From NCBI GenBank assembly GCA_013001595.1, contig JABDMH010000093.1, forward strand, positions 1 to 64,000: a DNA stretch of 64,000 nucleotides, given 5' to 3'. Under the pieces are notes generated by a model that saw nothing but the letters and a program-made list of their open reading frames with translations, was not told the DNA's origin and did no database searches. This document shows, piece after piece, positions 1-8,530 of the stretch. Position 1 is the first letter of the stretch, and each line of letters begins with the position of its first letter. A program made the position numbers and the translations under genes. The DNA is from Saprospiraceae bacterium (GTDB lineage Bacteria; Bacteroidota; Bacteroidia; Chitinophagales; Saprospiraceae).

Positions 1-864
1 TGGATGCTGCGGGTATGAACCCGCTCGAAGATTTATCGAATTTGGGTGGCAAACCTATGTGGTCAATCCTACTGACATTCGAGACCTCTAAGCAAGGAGT
101 GGTTAAGACCGATAAAATCGATGCCCGTAATATTGCAAGGCAGTTGAGGGCTGGTAATCTGAGACCGCTGATCATTCCCTCCGTTGATCGAGATTGCTTT
201 AGGACCCTAACCAGAAGAAGAAACTCAATTGGTGCGCAGGGTAAGAAAAATAAAACTTCAGATAAAAAGTACGCTCCTCTATCATGGCATCCACATTCCT
301 AATAAGTATGATACACCACACTGGAGTAAAGCCTTCTTAAAATGGTTGAAGAACATCGAATGGTACTATCCTACTATAGCCTTTTCATTCGAGTCGATGC
401 TCGAGGAACTAATGTTTCACGACAAAGCCCTAAAAGATGTATCAACCAAGATACGAACTCATTGTCGCAGGCACCATAAACAGGATTACGACCTGCTTCG
501 CAGTGTACCCGGTATAGGGCCTCTCTCTGCTGCCTATATCCTATCTGAGATCGGCGATATCCGCAGATTCACAGCATTCAAGAAATTTGCCAGCTACGTT
601 GGCATTGTTCCCAATGTCCATAACTCTGGAGACATTACCCGTGCTATCGGGGTAAATCCTCGTGCCAATCGGACCATCCGAACCACCATTGTGGAGGCAT
701 CATGGGTTGCCATTCGTCACGACCCCGTACTCCAAGAGTACTTCCGAAAGCATGCCCACCATAACAGTAAAGCGGCCATCTTTAAGGTCTCCCGTAAGCT
801 CCTATCCAGAATATATGCCGTCATCCACTCTTCAACTCCTTATGAAGTTGGCCTAATACAATAA
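1..864 (+). pseudogene. IS110-family transposase remnant, frameshifted, cut by window edge
   Basis: The three forward frames together give one IS110/IS116/IS902-type transposase. Frame 2 from the left edge reads to YVVNPTDI. Frame 3 then carries KTDKIDARNIARQLRAG, typical of the DEDD N-terminal domain. Frame 1 from about 226 carries the C-terminal transposase_20 domain, with SVPGIGPLSAAYILSEIGD followed by FASYVGIVP. The second break is explained by one extra T at 225: without it the codons read R-R-R-N-Q-L-V-R-R through the junction. The first break lies near 83-105, where frame 2 meets TAA at 92. With two disruptions in under 900 bases this cannot encode an active transposase. The 5' end lies outside the window and no element ends were identified. 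Family assignment is confident. Confidence 0.85.
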
Positions 865-1298
865 TTCGAAAATGATTCCTTCCGCCAAATATGAACTAAA
901 CCTAGCTTGGACTCAAGGACAAGTAAATGCCTTGCAGGCACCCTTGACTCCATGCTCGGTTTACCTCTCTGGTGGCATACGGATTCATTTTCTGCAAAAT
1001 ATAATCTGCTCCAAGTCCCTAAATAATAATCGAGGACAACAAAACATTGTGGGTGACCTGATCTATTCAGGATCACATTTCATAGACTGTTGCCTCATTT
1101 TGCTTTATCACCAAATTAATCTTTGTAAACATGTCACCTTGTATCACACATAGGATGCTGGACGTAGAGCGTAAAAACGACTAATCGAAATGTAATCTTA
1201 ATTCTAAATATTGCCTATTTTCATAGCCTCAAGAAAGAGGTTGCTTTTACATAGGATACATTGTTGTGTTTTCGTGCATTTTTGAGGACACTTTCTTT
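865..1298. other. Intergenic stretch with no convincing gene
   Basis: This stretch lies between the IS110 remnant and the first minus-strand membrane gene. The short ORFs on both strands have no recognisable domain and low-complexity composition. The only structure noticed is the near-repeat ACATAGGAT at about 1149 and 1250, and the inverted pair TGTATC/GATACA described as a weak attC-like candidate. The right end of the IS110 element may lie here but could not be placed. Confidence 0.5.
1140..1268 (-). repeat. Weak attC-like site (site D)
   Basis: Read on the minus strand, this follows the stop of the small membrane gene: CACAACA (1262-1268) is followed by TGTATC (1255-1260), with the complementary GATACA at 1140-1145. 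The CACAACA motif matches those at the 3' side of the other genes in this block. The stem is short and the spacing long (about 120 bases), so this is the weakest but one of five candidate sites. Confidence 0.25.
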
Positions 1299-1742
1299 TT
1301 AATTACTCATTTGTAAAACTGAATGAATAATTGCCCCTAGTCCCCAGTACAGAAAAAATCCCCAGAAATAGGTAAAATAAGCGATCCATCCAACTGACTT
1401 ATATGTATATTCTTTTTCAAATACCCAAAATATAATGCTAAAATAAATTGAAAGAAACCCTACAGAAATCCAAATAACATAGCCCCATAGTTGACCATTA
1501 AATGCCAGGATTGTTCCCAATACATATAAAGGAAGAATTACAATTATATCCGCCCAGGCAAAAGCCAGAGCCGATCTAAAATGAGTTTTATCACGCCAAT
1601 CTTCACCTTTTCCGATTAATAAATCTTTTGCTTTCTGACCATTTGGTTGGAATATCATTACTATTTGGGCTCCTAAAAGGGGTAAAAAAGTAATTACTCC
1701 AAATATTGCTATTATCCAAGTAACTAATGTTGTCTCAATCAT
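1299..1742 (-). CDS. Small four-helix integral membrane protein, function unknown
   Basis: The 147-residue protein has about four hydrophobic segments: residues 5-30, 62-80, 85-110 and 118-142. A soluble loop lies after the first helix, with charged residues around KGEDWRDKTHF. No family was recognised. The ATG follows directly on the TAG stop of the upstream membrane gene with no gap, so the two are probably translationally coupled and co-transcribed. The gene is AT-rich compared with the chromosome to the right, in keeping with its position in the accessory block. The paired small membrane proteins suggest a two-subunit membrane complex, but nothing in the sequence says what it does. Confidence 0.7.
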   Translation of the reverse strand: MIETTLVTWIIAIFGVITFLPLLGAQIVMIFQPNGQKAKDLLIGKGEDWRDKTHFRSALAFAWADIIVILPLYVLGTILAFNGQLWGYVIWISVGFLSIYFSIIFWVFEKEYTYKSVGWIAYFTYFWGFFLYWGLGAIIHSVLQMSN

Positions 1743-2198
1743 CTACTTAGTACTAAATAAGTTTCTATTAATCCATAAACCATATATGCCAAGGAGTGAT
1801 GGAACTGCCCATAAAATTATAGCTACCAACACAATATCAAAACTCATACTTTCTCTAAATGCGTAGAATAATGGAAAATAAACACAAACAGCAAACGCCA
1901 TCATGGCGGCAATAAATCCAATAAATTTTTTCCGTACCAATCCTATAATTGCAACAATTGTGATTGGAAGCGCCCATAATATATCAGCAATCGCTACACC
2001 CCTTTCAACATCTGCTATTGCACGCTCAGCCAAGTCTCCTGTAAAACTTTCATTCTGAACTCCAAGTTTTACTGCTCCTTCCCAGTCTATTAGTGAATAT
2101 AGTTGCATTAACCAAGCTAAACATATTAAGATTAATGCTAAAATGGCAATCCATATCCCTAATGGGTCTCGATTAATTTTCTTTTTAAATACTTCCAT
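1743..2198 (-). CDS. Small four-helix integral membrane protein, partner of the adjacent gene
   Basis: The 151-residue protein has hydrophobic segments at about 14-34, 73-88, 92-110 and 118-140. Between the first two lies a soluble, acidic stretch (GDLAERAIADVERG). The lysine-rich N-terminus (MEVFKKKINRD) suggests it stays cytoplasmic. It is the first gene of a two-gene unit; its TAG stop abuts the ATG of the next membrane protein. No known family was recognised. An AT-rich leader lies upstream, followed by the putative attC-like site E of the neighbouring unit. Confidence 0.7.
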   Translation of the reverse strand: MEVFKKKINRDPLGIWIAILALILICLAWLMQLYSLIDWEGAVKLGVQNESFTGDLAERAIADVERGVAIADILWALPITIVAIIGLVRKKFIGFIAAMMAFAVCVYFPLFYAFRESMSFDIVLVAIILWAVPSLLGIYGLWINRNLFSTK

Positions 2199-2252
2199 AA
2201 TTTTCGGTTAAGTAGTTTTTCTGTTGATATCCAGTTTTTCGTTTTTTACATG

Positions 2253-2317
2253 AAACACCGTTTGGCTAAATGCAGCAGCGGTGTTTAGCCGCTATTGACA
2301 TTTTAGCTTTTGTTATC
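2253..2317 (-). repeat. Weak attC-like site (site E)
   Basis: Downstream of the GH3 stop, read on the minus strand, GATAACA (2311-2317) precedes an 8-base perfect inverted repeat, AAACACCG at 2253-2260 with CGGTGTTT at 2279-2286. A second overlapping pair, GGCTAAA/TTTAGCC, makes the fold ambiguous. The AAC-type motif fits the other gene 3' ends in the block, but the arm-to-motif spacing differs from sites A-C. Confidence 0.3.
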
Positions 2318-2343
2318 GGTTTTTTGAAAGGACAGCAACCCTA

Positions 2344-4386
2344 TTAAGGTTCATACGTCAGACCAAACCCAAATGGAAAAAGGATATCCTTTTCAGGATA
2401 ACCAGGAGCATCTGGGTCTTGTGTTACAACTGCTTCCGGCTTATTCGCCAAGGCGAAAGGAAGTTTTCCCGTTGGTTTGAATTTTCCGGTAACAATGTCC
2501 ATTAAAGCGGCATCGCTTACTCCAAATGTTGCCAATATTGCCCCTGCATTCAGGAGACCACTTGGCTCATCCAGCACATAGGGTTGACGAAAGTCTATAG
2601 ACAATACCGTTTTATCGGCACCAACGGTTTTCATAATGGTCTGAATATCTTCCAGGGAAGGTGTGATCTCCCACGATTTTGAGGTTGCCATATCGGAAAA
2701 TGCTAGCAAGTCCAATTCATCAGGACTGGCTCCCCCATATCTTCGACCTTCTACTCTTCTGTTGGTAACATGAACCCTGATTATAGCATAGTCGGTATCC
2801 TCCCTGATAGACGACATCGTTTCACCTGGACCGTAATCTCCACTTACTGCTTTCACGCCTGCCCAGGTCCGCTCCTGAAACATATCTGTCTTGATCCCCA
2901 TTGTCAATAGCACGAGAAAATCCTTTTCTTCCGTCAAAGCAATCGGAAGATTCATGTCGCTCTGGAGCAGGACAATTGATTTTCTTTGCGCAATATCGGC
3001 TTTTCTTTGAAAAGATGCATTGCCTATCAGGTAAGCTGCGCGGTTGGGGTTTACGTAAGGATTTTCGAAAAGGCCCAGTTCGAATTGTTCTGTTAAAAGC
3101 CTTTTGACAGAAAGGTCGACCCTGCTTTCTGAGAGTCTTCCTGAATTGACCAGATCAAATAGCTGTTTGTTATCATTGAAACCGGAAAGAACGTCTGTAC
3201 CGGCCTCAATAGCGATAAGAATTTGTTCTACAATGCTCTTGTTTCCCAATCCCCACGCTCTGGCTCCAATAATGCCAGTATCCGAATTGATATAGCCTTT
3301 GAATTTGAGCTTTTTCCTCAACAAATCGGTAAGAATCCCTTTGGAAAATGCCATACCAACCGTATTGGGGAGATAGGGCTGCCCGACGGGTATGCCGTAG
3401 TATGCCATGATGGAGGAGGCACCAGCATCAACCGCAGCCTGAAAAGGAGCCACATGGTAGTCAAACCTATTTGCCGGATATACTTGGTTTTTTCCAAAAT
3501 CGTAATGCGGATCTCCTCCTCCTTCCTGGGGTCCCCCTCCCGGAAAATGCTTGATCGTAAGGGCTACACTTTTCGAATTCAAGGATTCCCCTTGCAGATT
3601 CTTGACCAGGGTCGAGATGATCTCAGAAGCAAGTTCACTGTCTTCCGTAAAGGTCTCATGGATCCGATACCATCGGGGTTCAGTAGAAAGGTCGGCCATA
3701 TAGCCATACATCCCTCTTAGGCCAATAGAGGTCCATTCCTGTGCCATGATCTTGCTGAAGTCAGCAATCAACTCCATATCACGGGTTGCTGCAAGCCCAC
3801 TTTCTTTGGGCCAGGATGAAAAGGCGCCTGCTTCTACATTGATACCCGCTCGTGCGTCATAAGACATATGGTTTCTGGCATTGGACTTAAATAGTAGGGG
3901 TATGCCCAAACGGGTACTTTCGGCGACTTCCTGCACCGAATTCATAAATTGAGCTGCTTCATAAGGCGTGATTTGCACCCCGCGAAAGCCATTTCCACTT
4001 CCACCAGACCTAACAGGATTTTGGGTAACTGAATTTCGAAACACAAATCGGGTCATCTTTTCCTTATCTATAAATTCTACCGCCCGCTCGGTCATCCGGC
4101 CATATTCTCCCGCGTTTAGGGTATTGATCAACATCATACCCACCTTTTCTTCCACCGTCATTTGGTTGAGAAGGTCCTCAATCCGGGCATCAATGGGTTT
4201 TCGCCAATCTTCATAGACATCCAGTTTATTATTCTTATTTAGATCTTTGAACTTCAACTGATCCTGATGTAGAAGGTCAACGGCTCGGACTTCAATATCA
4301 GGTTGAAATTTGTAAGTTCCTTGCCCCATTGAACTTGTGACCTTTAACACTAAAAGTACAATGATAAGCTTATAAGTATTTCTCAT
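2344..4386 (-). CDS. Glycoside hydrolase family 3 protein (beta-glucosidase-like), secreted
   Basis: This 680-residue protein begins with a signal peptide (MRNTYKLIIVLLVLKVTSSMGQ), so it acts in the periplasm or outside the cell. Residues 47-60 (DLNKNNKLDVYED) look like a calcium-binding EF-hand/dockerin-type loop. The GH3 TIM-barrel follows, with KHFPGG at 279-284 and the likely nucleophile Asp369 in NSDTG. The C-terminal alpha/beta sandwich reaches the final FPFGFGLTYEP, typical of GH3 enzymes. The probable role is release of beta-linked sugars from oligosaccharides; the exact substrate cannot be read. The DUF6090 gene ends 16 bases upstream, so the two are likely co-transcribed. Family call is confident, specificity is not. 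Confidence 0.85.
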   Translation of the reverse strand: MRNTYKLIIVLLVLKVTSSMGQGTYKFQPDIEVRAVDLLHQDQLKFKDLNKNNKLDVYEDWRKPIDARIEDLLNQMTVEEKVGMMLINTLNAGEYGRMTERAVEFIDKEKMTRFVFRNSVTQNPVRSGGSGNGFRGVQITPYEAAQFMNSVQEVAESTRLGIPLLFKSNARNHMSYDARAGINVEAGAFSSWPKESGLAATRDMELIADFSKIMAQEWTSIGLRGMYGYMADLSTEPRWYRIHETFTEDSELASEIISTLVKNLQGESLNSKSVALTIKHFPGGGPQEGGGDPHYDFGKNQVYPANRFDYHVAPFQAAVDAGASSIMAYYGIPVGQPYLPNTVGMAFSKGILTDLLRKKLKFKGYINSDTGIIGARAWGLGNKSIVEQILIAIEAGTDVLSGFNDNKQLFDLVNSGRLSESRVDLSVKRLLTEQFELGLFENPYVNPNRAAYLIGNASFQRKADIAQRKSIVLLQSDMNLPIALTEEKDFLVLLTMGIKTDMFQERTWAGVKAVSGDYGPGETMSSIREDTDYAIIRVHVTNRRVEGRRYGGASPDELDLLAFSDMATSKSWEITPSLEDIQTIMKTVGADKTVLSIDFRQPYVLDEPSGLLNAGAILATFGVSDAALMDIVTGKFKPTGKLPFALANKPEAVVTQDPDAPGYPEKDILFPFGFGLTYEP

Positions 4387-4402
4387 GCTTTGATAATTTC
4401 AA

Positions 4403-5146
4403 TTAAAATGTATATCGTTCTTCAATCATAACTTTTAATTCTCTGGCTTGATTCAGCATTTTTTCAAATTGTGATAAGAGGATTCTTTTCCTTATGAGGG
4501 AATAATACATTTGATTCCTTCCTTTGGCGCTTTCTAATACTTTGATTAACTCATTAATGTTATAATTTTCTTCGTTAACTTGCGGGAATTCATTTGTAAA
4601 GCTCCATTCAAAATGATCATCATTGTTGTGCCACCATTGTAGTTCATTATCTGACCACTTAACTTCCCAATCTATCCATATATCGTATTGTTTCCCTGTG
4701 ACTAAATAATAGTCGCGTATTTCGTCAATTAGCTTTTCAAATTCATAAAATCTTGTTAATCCAGAATTTTGTAATTTTTGAAATGCCAGATCCATGATTT
4801 TATAATCGGTAATATCTATAAACATAAATGATAATAATGAGTCTTTTTGTGAAATAGAATATTCAGATTTAGACATTCCCCATTCTTTATTATTGACTAG
4901 TGTTTTGTATTTGTCTCGGTTGTGTTGATAAGATTCAATATCATTATTTAGATCCTCTATTATTTCGAAGAGGTAGTCGCCAATCATTATTTTATCATTT
5001 TTTATTTGATTCCAATTATTTATTTGCAATGCAATCAAAATTCCAATGACCACTAGAAGAATTTCACCAAGAGCATAAATCAGATATTTACTGAACTTGT
5101 TTTCTGTAAGAAGTTGCTGACGTATTTTCCTGAAGAATTTTATCAT
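4403..5146 (-). CDS. DUF6090 family membrane-anchored protein
   Basis: The 247-residue protein opens with the DUF6090 signature: a short basic amphipathic N-terminus (MIKFFRKIRQQLL), then a single transmembrane helix (YALGEILLVVIGILIALQI), then NNWN. The rest is a mostly helical soluble domain rich in charged and aromatic residues. The family is common and multi-copy in Bacteroidota and has no assigned function. It is the first gene of a likely two-gene unit with the GH3 gene. The gene is strongly AT-rich, unlike GH3, so the two may have separate origins. Site A, a candidate recombination site, lies just upstream. Confidence 0.85.
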   Translation of the reverse strand: MIKFFRKIRQQLLTENKFSKYLIYALGEILLVVIGILIALQINNWNQIKNDKIMIGDYLFEIIEDLNNDIESYQHNRDKYKTLVNNKEWGMSKSEYSISQKDSLLSFMFIDITDYKIMDLAFQKLQNSGLTRFYEFEKLIDEIRDYYLVTGKQYDIWIDWEVKWSDNELQWWHNNDDHFEWSFTNEFPQVNEENYNINELIKVLESAKGRNQMYYSLIRKRILLSQFEKMLNQARELKVMIEERYTF

Positions 5147-5170
5147 TGGTTCTTGTTTTTTCTAATTGTG

Positions 5171-5226
5171 GGTAACGTCCGTAGCTAAAGCGCGTTTTTA
5201 ATGCGCCTTTAGCCTATGTTGTAACC
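5171..5226 (-). repeat. attC-like recombination site candidate (site A)
   Basis: A 56-base imperfect palindrome fills the gap between two minus-strand genes. Inner arms are GCTAAAGCGC (5184-5193) and GCGCCTTTAGC (5203-5213), which pair fully except for one bulged C. Read on the minus strand the ends are GGTTACAACA and GGACGTTACC. The layout (AAC-type box, stem with an extra-helical base, loop, stem, GTT-type box) is that of integron attC sites. It starts 3 bases from the stop of the delta-60 gene and ends about 25 bases before the DUF6090 start. It could instead be an unusual terminator, though no T-run follows the stem. Confidence 0.5.
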
Positions 5227-5228
5227 AG

Positions 5229-6779
5229 CTATTCTATGGTTATTTTAATTCCTTGTTTACCTGTAGCACTCTTAATAACTAACAAGTAATTACCTGTCGT
5301 AATTGAATTATTAAAATTCAACGGTATTTCATTTTGACCCTTGATCATTTGAACGTTTCGCATTATGCTTTGAATTAGCTTGCCGCTTATATCGTAAAGC
5401 AAAATGTCTATTACTTCATCTTTAATCAGTTCGAACTCTAACTGGGCTGTATGGCCAATGGGGTTGGGATAAATAAGTGGGGGACTCGTTTCATCTGCGA
5501 AATCTACCACACCAACAGTTAGTCCGGAAATATACCTGGCAAGAGCAAAATCAATATTGCCGTTGTTTGATCGCTGTCCTCCTAGTACAATTTTACCATC
5601 TGGTTGTACAGCAACAGAGAAGGCTCTATCTCTACTATTTCCAAAATCTGTTGTAACACTGCCGAAGAGAAAGCTAAGATCAAGCAATCCTTCAGCAGTG
5701 TAGCGTACTAGAGCAAAATCATCATTGCTCCCGCCACTGGTAAAGCCCGCTAGTAAGATCTTACCATCAGGCTGCAGTGAAACGGAACGGCATAAACCAT
5801 TTCCTGTTGCTACGCTTGTTAAAATTTGTCCACCATTTGTAAACGTATCATCCAAGGACCCATCCATGTTGTATCTCACAAGGGCAAAGCCAATAGATCC
5901 GCCATTATCAGTTGCATATCCGGCAAGAATAATTTTCCCGTCTGGCTGAATAATTGAAGATTGGGCGCCATCTGGAGAGTTGAAATAGTCAGTTAGAACG
6001 ATCCCATTGGTACCGAACGAATTGTCAAGGGTACCATCGGAATTATACCTCACCGATGCAAAATCAGAGGATGTAGTAAGAGAGAGGTATGATTCTCCCG
6101 AAACCACTATTTTCCCATCCGATTGTAACGAAACGGAGCGGCCTACATCGGTAGAATTTCCAAGATCTGTGGTGACTTTCCCATCAAGGCTAAAAGTATT
6201 GTCAAGTGTGCCATCTATGTTATAACGAACTACTGCAAAATCGAATTCTGTCATACCCCCGCTTTCGAATTCTGTCGAACCTACAACCACAATTTTACCA
6301 TCCGGTTGCAACTCCATAGAACCAACAGATTCTCCACCTCCCAAATCCGCTATGACTATACCATTAAAACTAAATGTGTTGTCAATACTGCCATCACTAT
6401 TATATCTCACCAACCCAAAATCTCCTGAAGCAGAACCTGCCACCAAGATTTTTCCATCCTGTTGCAATGCCATACAGGTGGCATGATCTTGTCCTCCAAA
6501 GGTCGTGATCACCTTGCCGTTAGTTCCGAATGAGTTATCCAGTGAACCATCAGGCTGGTACCGAACTATAGCGAAATCTCCGCTCGAGCTACCAACTGCG
6601 ATTATCTTTCCATCCTGTTGAATAGAAAGTGCTCTGCAGTAGTCACTGCTAGATCCTAGATCTGTGGTCACTTTGCCATCTGCATCAAAATCACCATCTA
6701 AGGTTCCTGGCTGGGCATATGAGAAACTCGATATGGCAAAGAGGAATACCGATATAGTAAAGTAAAATTGCTTTTTCAT
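5229..6779 (-). CDS. Delta-60 repeat (DUF5122) secreted protein with type IX sorting tail
   Basis: The start is set at the ATG giving MKKQFYFTISVFLFAISSFSYAQ, a clear signal peptide; the frame remains open 56 codons upstream but without coding character. The 516-residue product carries seven copies of a roughly 60-residue unit built on Q-x-DGKI-x-x-x-G and Y-x-x-DG-x-LD-x-x-F, the delta-60 repeat. These fold as beta-propeller-like blades. The last 80 residues (LIYPNP, LYDISGKL, GNYLLVIKS) form a type IX secretion sorting domain, so the protein is probably surface-bound or released. It is a tandem paralogue of the next gene upstream (6979-8505), with stretches almost identical at DNA level. 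Its ligand or role is unknown. Confidence 0.85.
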   Translation of the reverse strand: MKKQFYFTISVFLFAISSFSYAQPGTLDGDFDADGKVTTDLGSSSDYCRALSIQQDGKIIAVGSSSGDFAIVRYQPDGSLDNSFGTNGKVITTFGGQDHATCMALQQDGKILVAGSASGDFGLVRYNSDGSIDNTFSFNGIVIADLGGGESVGSMELQPDGKIVVVGSTEFESGGMTEFDFAVVRYNIDGTLDNTFSLDGKVTTDLGNSTDVGRSVSLQSDGKIVVSGESYLSLTTSSDFASVRYNSDGTLDNSFGTNGIVLTDYFNSPDGAQSSIIQPDGKIILAGYATDNGGSIGFALVRYNMDGSLDDTFTNGGQILTSVATGNGLCRSVSLQPDGKILLAGFTSGGSNDDFALVRYTAEGLLDLSFLFGSVTTDFGNSRDRAFSVAVQPDGKIVLGGQRSNNGNIDFALARYISGLTVGVVDFADETSPPLIYPNPIGHTAQLEFELIKDEVIDILLYDISGKLIQSIMRNVQMIKGQNEIPLNFNNSITTGNYLLVIKSATGKQGIKITIE

Positions 6780-6978
6780 GAGGTGTAATGGTTGGTTGAG
6801 TTTGATTTTTAATATAGACATTAATCTGTACCCTATACCCATTTTATCACCTAGTAGAGCCCATAGATGTTGGTCCCGTCTACAGAATCTGACTTGATAA
6901 AAGGGAATCTTTCTCCACACTTCAGTGGACTGGAATTGTACGACCATTTACAATCCACCTTGTTGTGAGCAGATGGCT

Positions 6979-8505
6979 CTACTTTGTTATTCTCACGCTT
7001 GAGCTTCCCCGTTCATTGCTGAGCGTAAGAACATAACTTCCAGATGCAATTTGCGCACTCAATGCAATCGGTTCTATATGCCTTCCAGCACTTCTTTTCT
7101 CCGATGCAAATAGTGATTGAACTAATTTCCCAGATAGATTGTAAAGGTCTAAGCTTAATGTTTCAGTTGTAGTCAAAGTATACTCGATCGTGGCACTTTC
7201 CTTTATCGGGTTGGGATAAATGAGCATGCCATTATCTTGGTTTGAAAATGAAATCACTCCTAGGTTCAGTCCAGAAATGTATCTAGCCAAAGCAAATTTC
7301 GAATAAAGGTCGCTGGTTCCTCCTACCACAATCTTACCATCTGGTTGAACAGCTACAGCCAGGGCTTCATCGTAGTCATTTCCAAATTGCGTTGTTACGT
7401 GACCAAATTGGAATGTAATATCGAGCAACCCATCAGGAGTATAGCGAGCAAGTGCAAAATCACCATTGCCGGAGGAAGTAACCCCTGCAATTAGGATTTT
7501 GTCATCCGGTTGAAGTGCGATCGAGTGCCCCAAATCATAACCAATACTTATGCTAGTTGTTACTTTTCCACCGTTAGTGAATGTATTGTCTAACGTTCCA
7601 TCTGTGTTGTATCTCAAAAGTGCAAAACTCGCAGAGCCATTAGCTACCGCATGTCCAGCGAGTATAATTTTCCCGTCTGATTGAATAGCGGATGACCAAG
7701 CCCTGTCTTCGGCATTTGAAAAATCGGTCAAGACCTTGCCATTAGTTCCATAAGTGCTGTCAAGTGATCCATCCGAATTATACCTCACCGATGCAAAATC
7801 AGATTCTGCAATGGAAGAGATGTATGATTGACCCACAACTACTATTTTCCCATCCGACTGTAACGAAACGGAGCGGCCTACATCGTTAGAATTTCCAAAA
7901 TCTGTGGTGACTTTCCCATCAAGGCTAAAGGTATTGTCAAGTGAACCATCTACATTATAACGTGCCACTGCAAAATCAAATGATGAAGAACCCGCGACCA
8001 CAATTTTCCCATCCGGTTGCAGCTCCATAGAATTAATTCTATCGATTCCGCCAAGATCCGTTACGACAATACCATCAAAACTAAAGCTGTTATCAGTACT
8101 CCCATCACTATTATATCTTATTAACCCAAAATCAATTGTTATCCCAAAATCAGCTGAAACAGAACCTGCGATCAAGATTTTTCCATCCTGTTGCAGTGCG
8201 ACACATCTAGCATAATCTTGTCCTTCTAAGGTCGTGATCACCTTACCGTTACTTCCGAATGAGTTATCCAATGAACCGTCAGGCTGGTACCTCACTGTGG
8301 CAAATTCATCTCCAGAGGAACCGACTGCAATTATCTTTCCATCCTGTTGAATTGCCAGAGCCCAGCAGACAGCAGCGTTAGGTCCAAGATCGGTGGTCAC
8401 TTTGCCATCTGCGTCAAAATCACCATCCAAGGTCCCGGGTTGGCCAAAGGACAAAAGGGTAGTAAATATCAGAAGGCCTGTCAAAATTGAAGAATATACT
8501 TTCAT
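6979..8505 (-). CDS. Delta-60 repeat (DUF5122) secreted protein, tandem paralogue
   Basis: The 508-residue product starts with a signal peptide (MKVYSSILTGLLIFTTLLSFGQ). Seven delta-60 repeats follow, marked by Q-x-D-x-KI-x-x-x-G motifs; one copy reads QPDDKI rather than QPDGKI. A type IX sorting domain ends the protein (LIYPNPIKES, LDLYNLSGKL, SGSYVLTLS). The first mature residues (QPGTLDGDFDADGKVTTDLG) are identical to those of the neighbouring paralogue, so the pair arose by recent tandem duplication. About 200 bases separate the two, with no gene. The start overlaps the read-through tail of a degraded IS1182 transposase frame on the same strand, which is not expected to be translated. Confidence 0.85.
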   Translation of the reverse strand: MKVYSSILTGLLIFTTLLSFGQPGTLDGDFDADGKVTTDLGPNAAVCWALAIQQDGKIIAVGSSGDEFATVRYQPDGSLDNSFGSNGKVITTLEGQDYARCVALQQDGKILIAGSVSADFGITIDFGLIRYNSDGSTDNSFSFDGIVVTDLGGIDRINSMELQPDGKIVVAGSSSFDFAVARYNVDGSLDNTFSLDGKVTTDFGNSNDVGRSVSLQSDGKIVVVGQSYISSIAESDFASVRYNSDGSLDSTYGTNGKVLTDFSNAEDRAWSSAIQSDGKIILAGHAVANGSASFALLRYNTDGTLDNTFTNGGKVTTSISIGYDLGHSIALQPDDKILIAGVTSSGNGDFALARYTPDGLLDITFQFGHVTTQFGNDYDEALAVAVQPDGKIVVGGTSDLYSKFALARYISGLNLGVISFSNQDNGMLIYPNPIKESATIEYTLTTTETLSLDLYNLSGKLVQSLFASEKRSAGRHIEPIALSAQIASGSYVLTLSNERGSSSVRITK

Positions 8506-8530
8506 AGTGTTTGTTTAGTTGGTTATAACG

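Noticed and set aside
840-1153. Overlapping ORFs of 78 and 93 codons on opposite strands after the IS110 remnant
   Set aside because: They lack domains, plausible start context and coding composition, and overlap each other.
5725-6225. Plus-strand ORFs inside the delta-60 genes
   Set aside because: They are antisense to repeat-coding DNA, and their own repeats only mirror the delta-60 units.
6780-6947. Extended N-terminus of the first delta-60 protein
   Set aside because: The signal peptide begins at 6779; the 56 upstream codons have no export signal or homology.
5229-8505. Regular repeats that could suggest CRISPR
   Set aside because: The repeats are in-frame protein repeats about 180 bases long with diverged copies, not short repeats with spacers.
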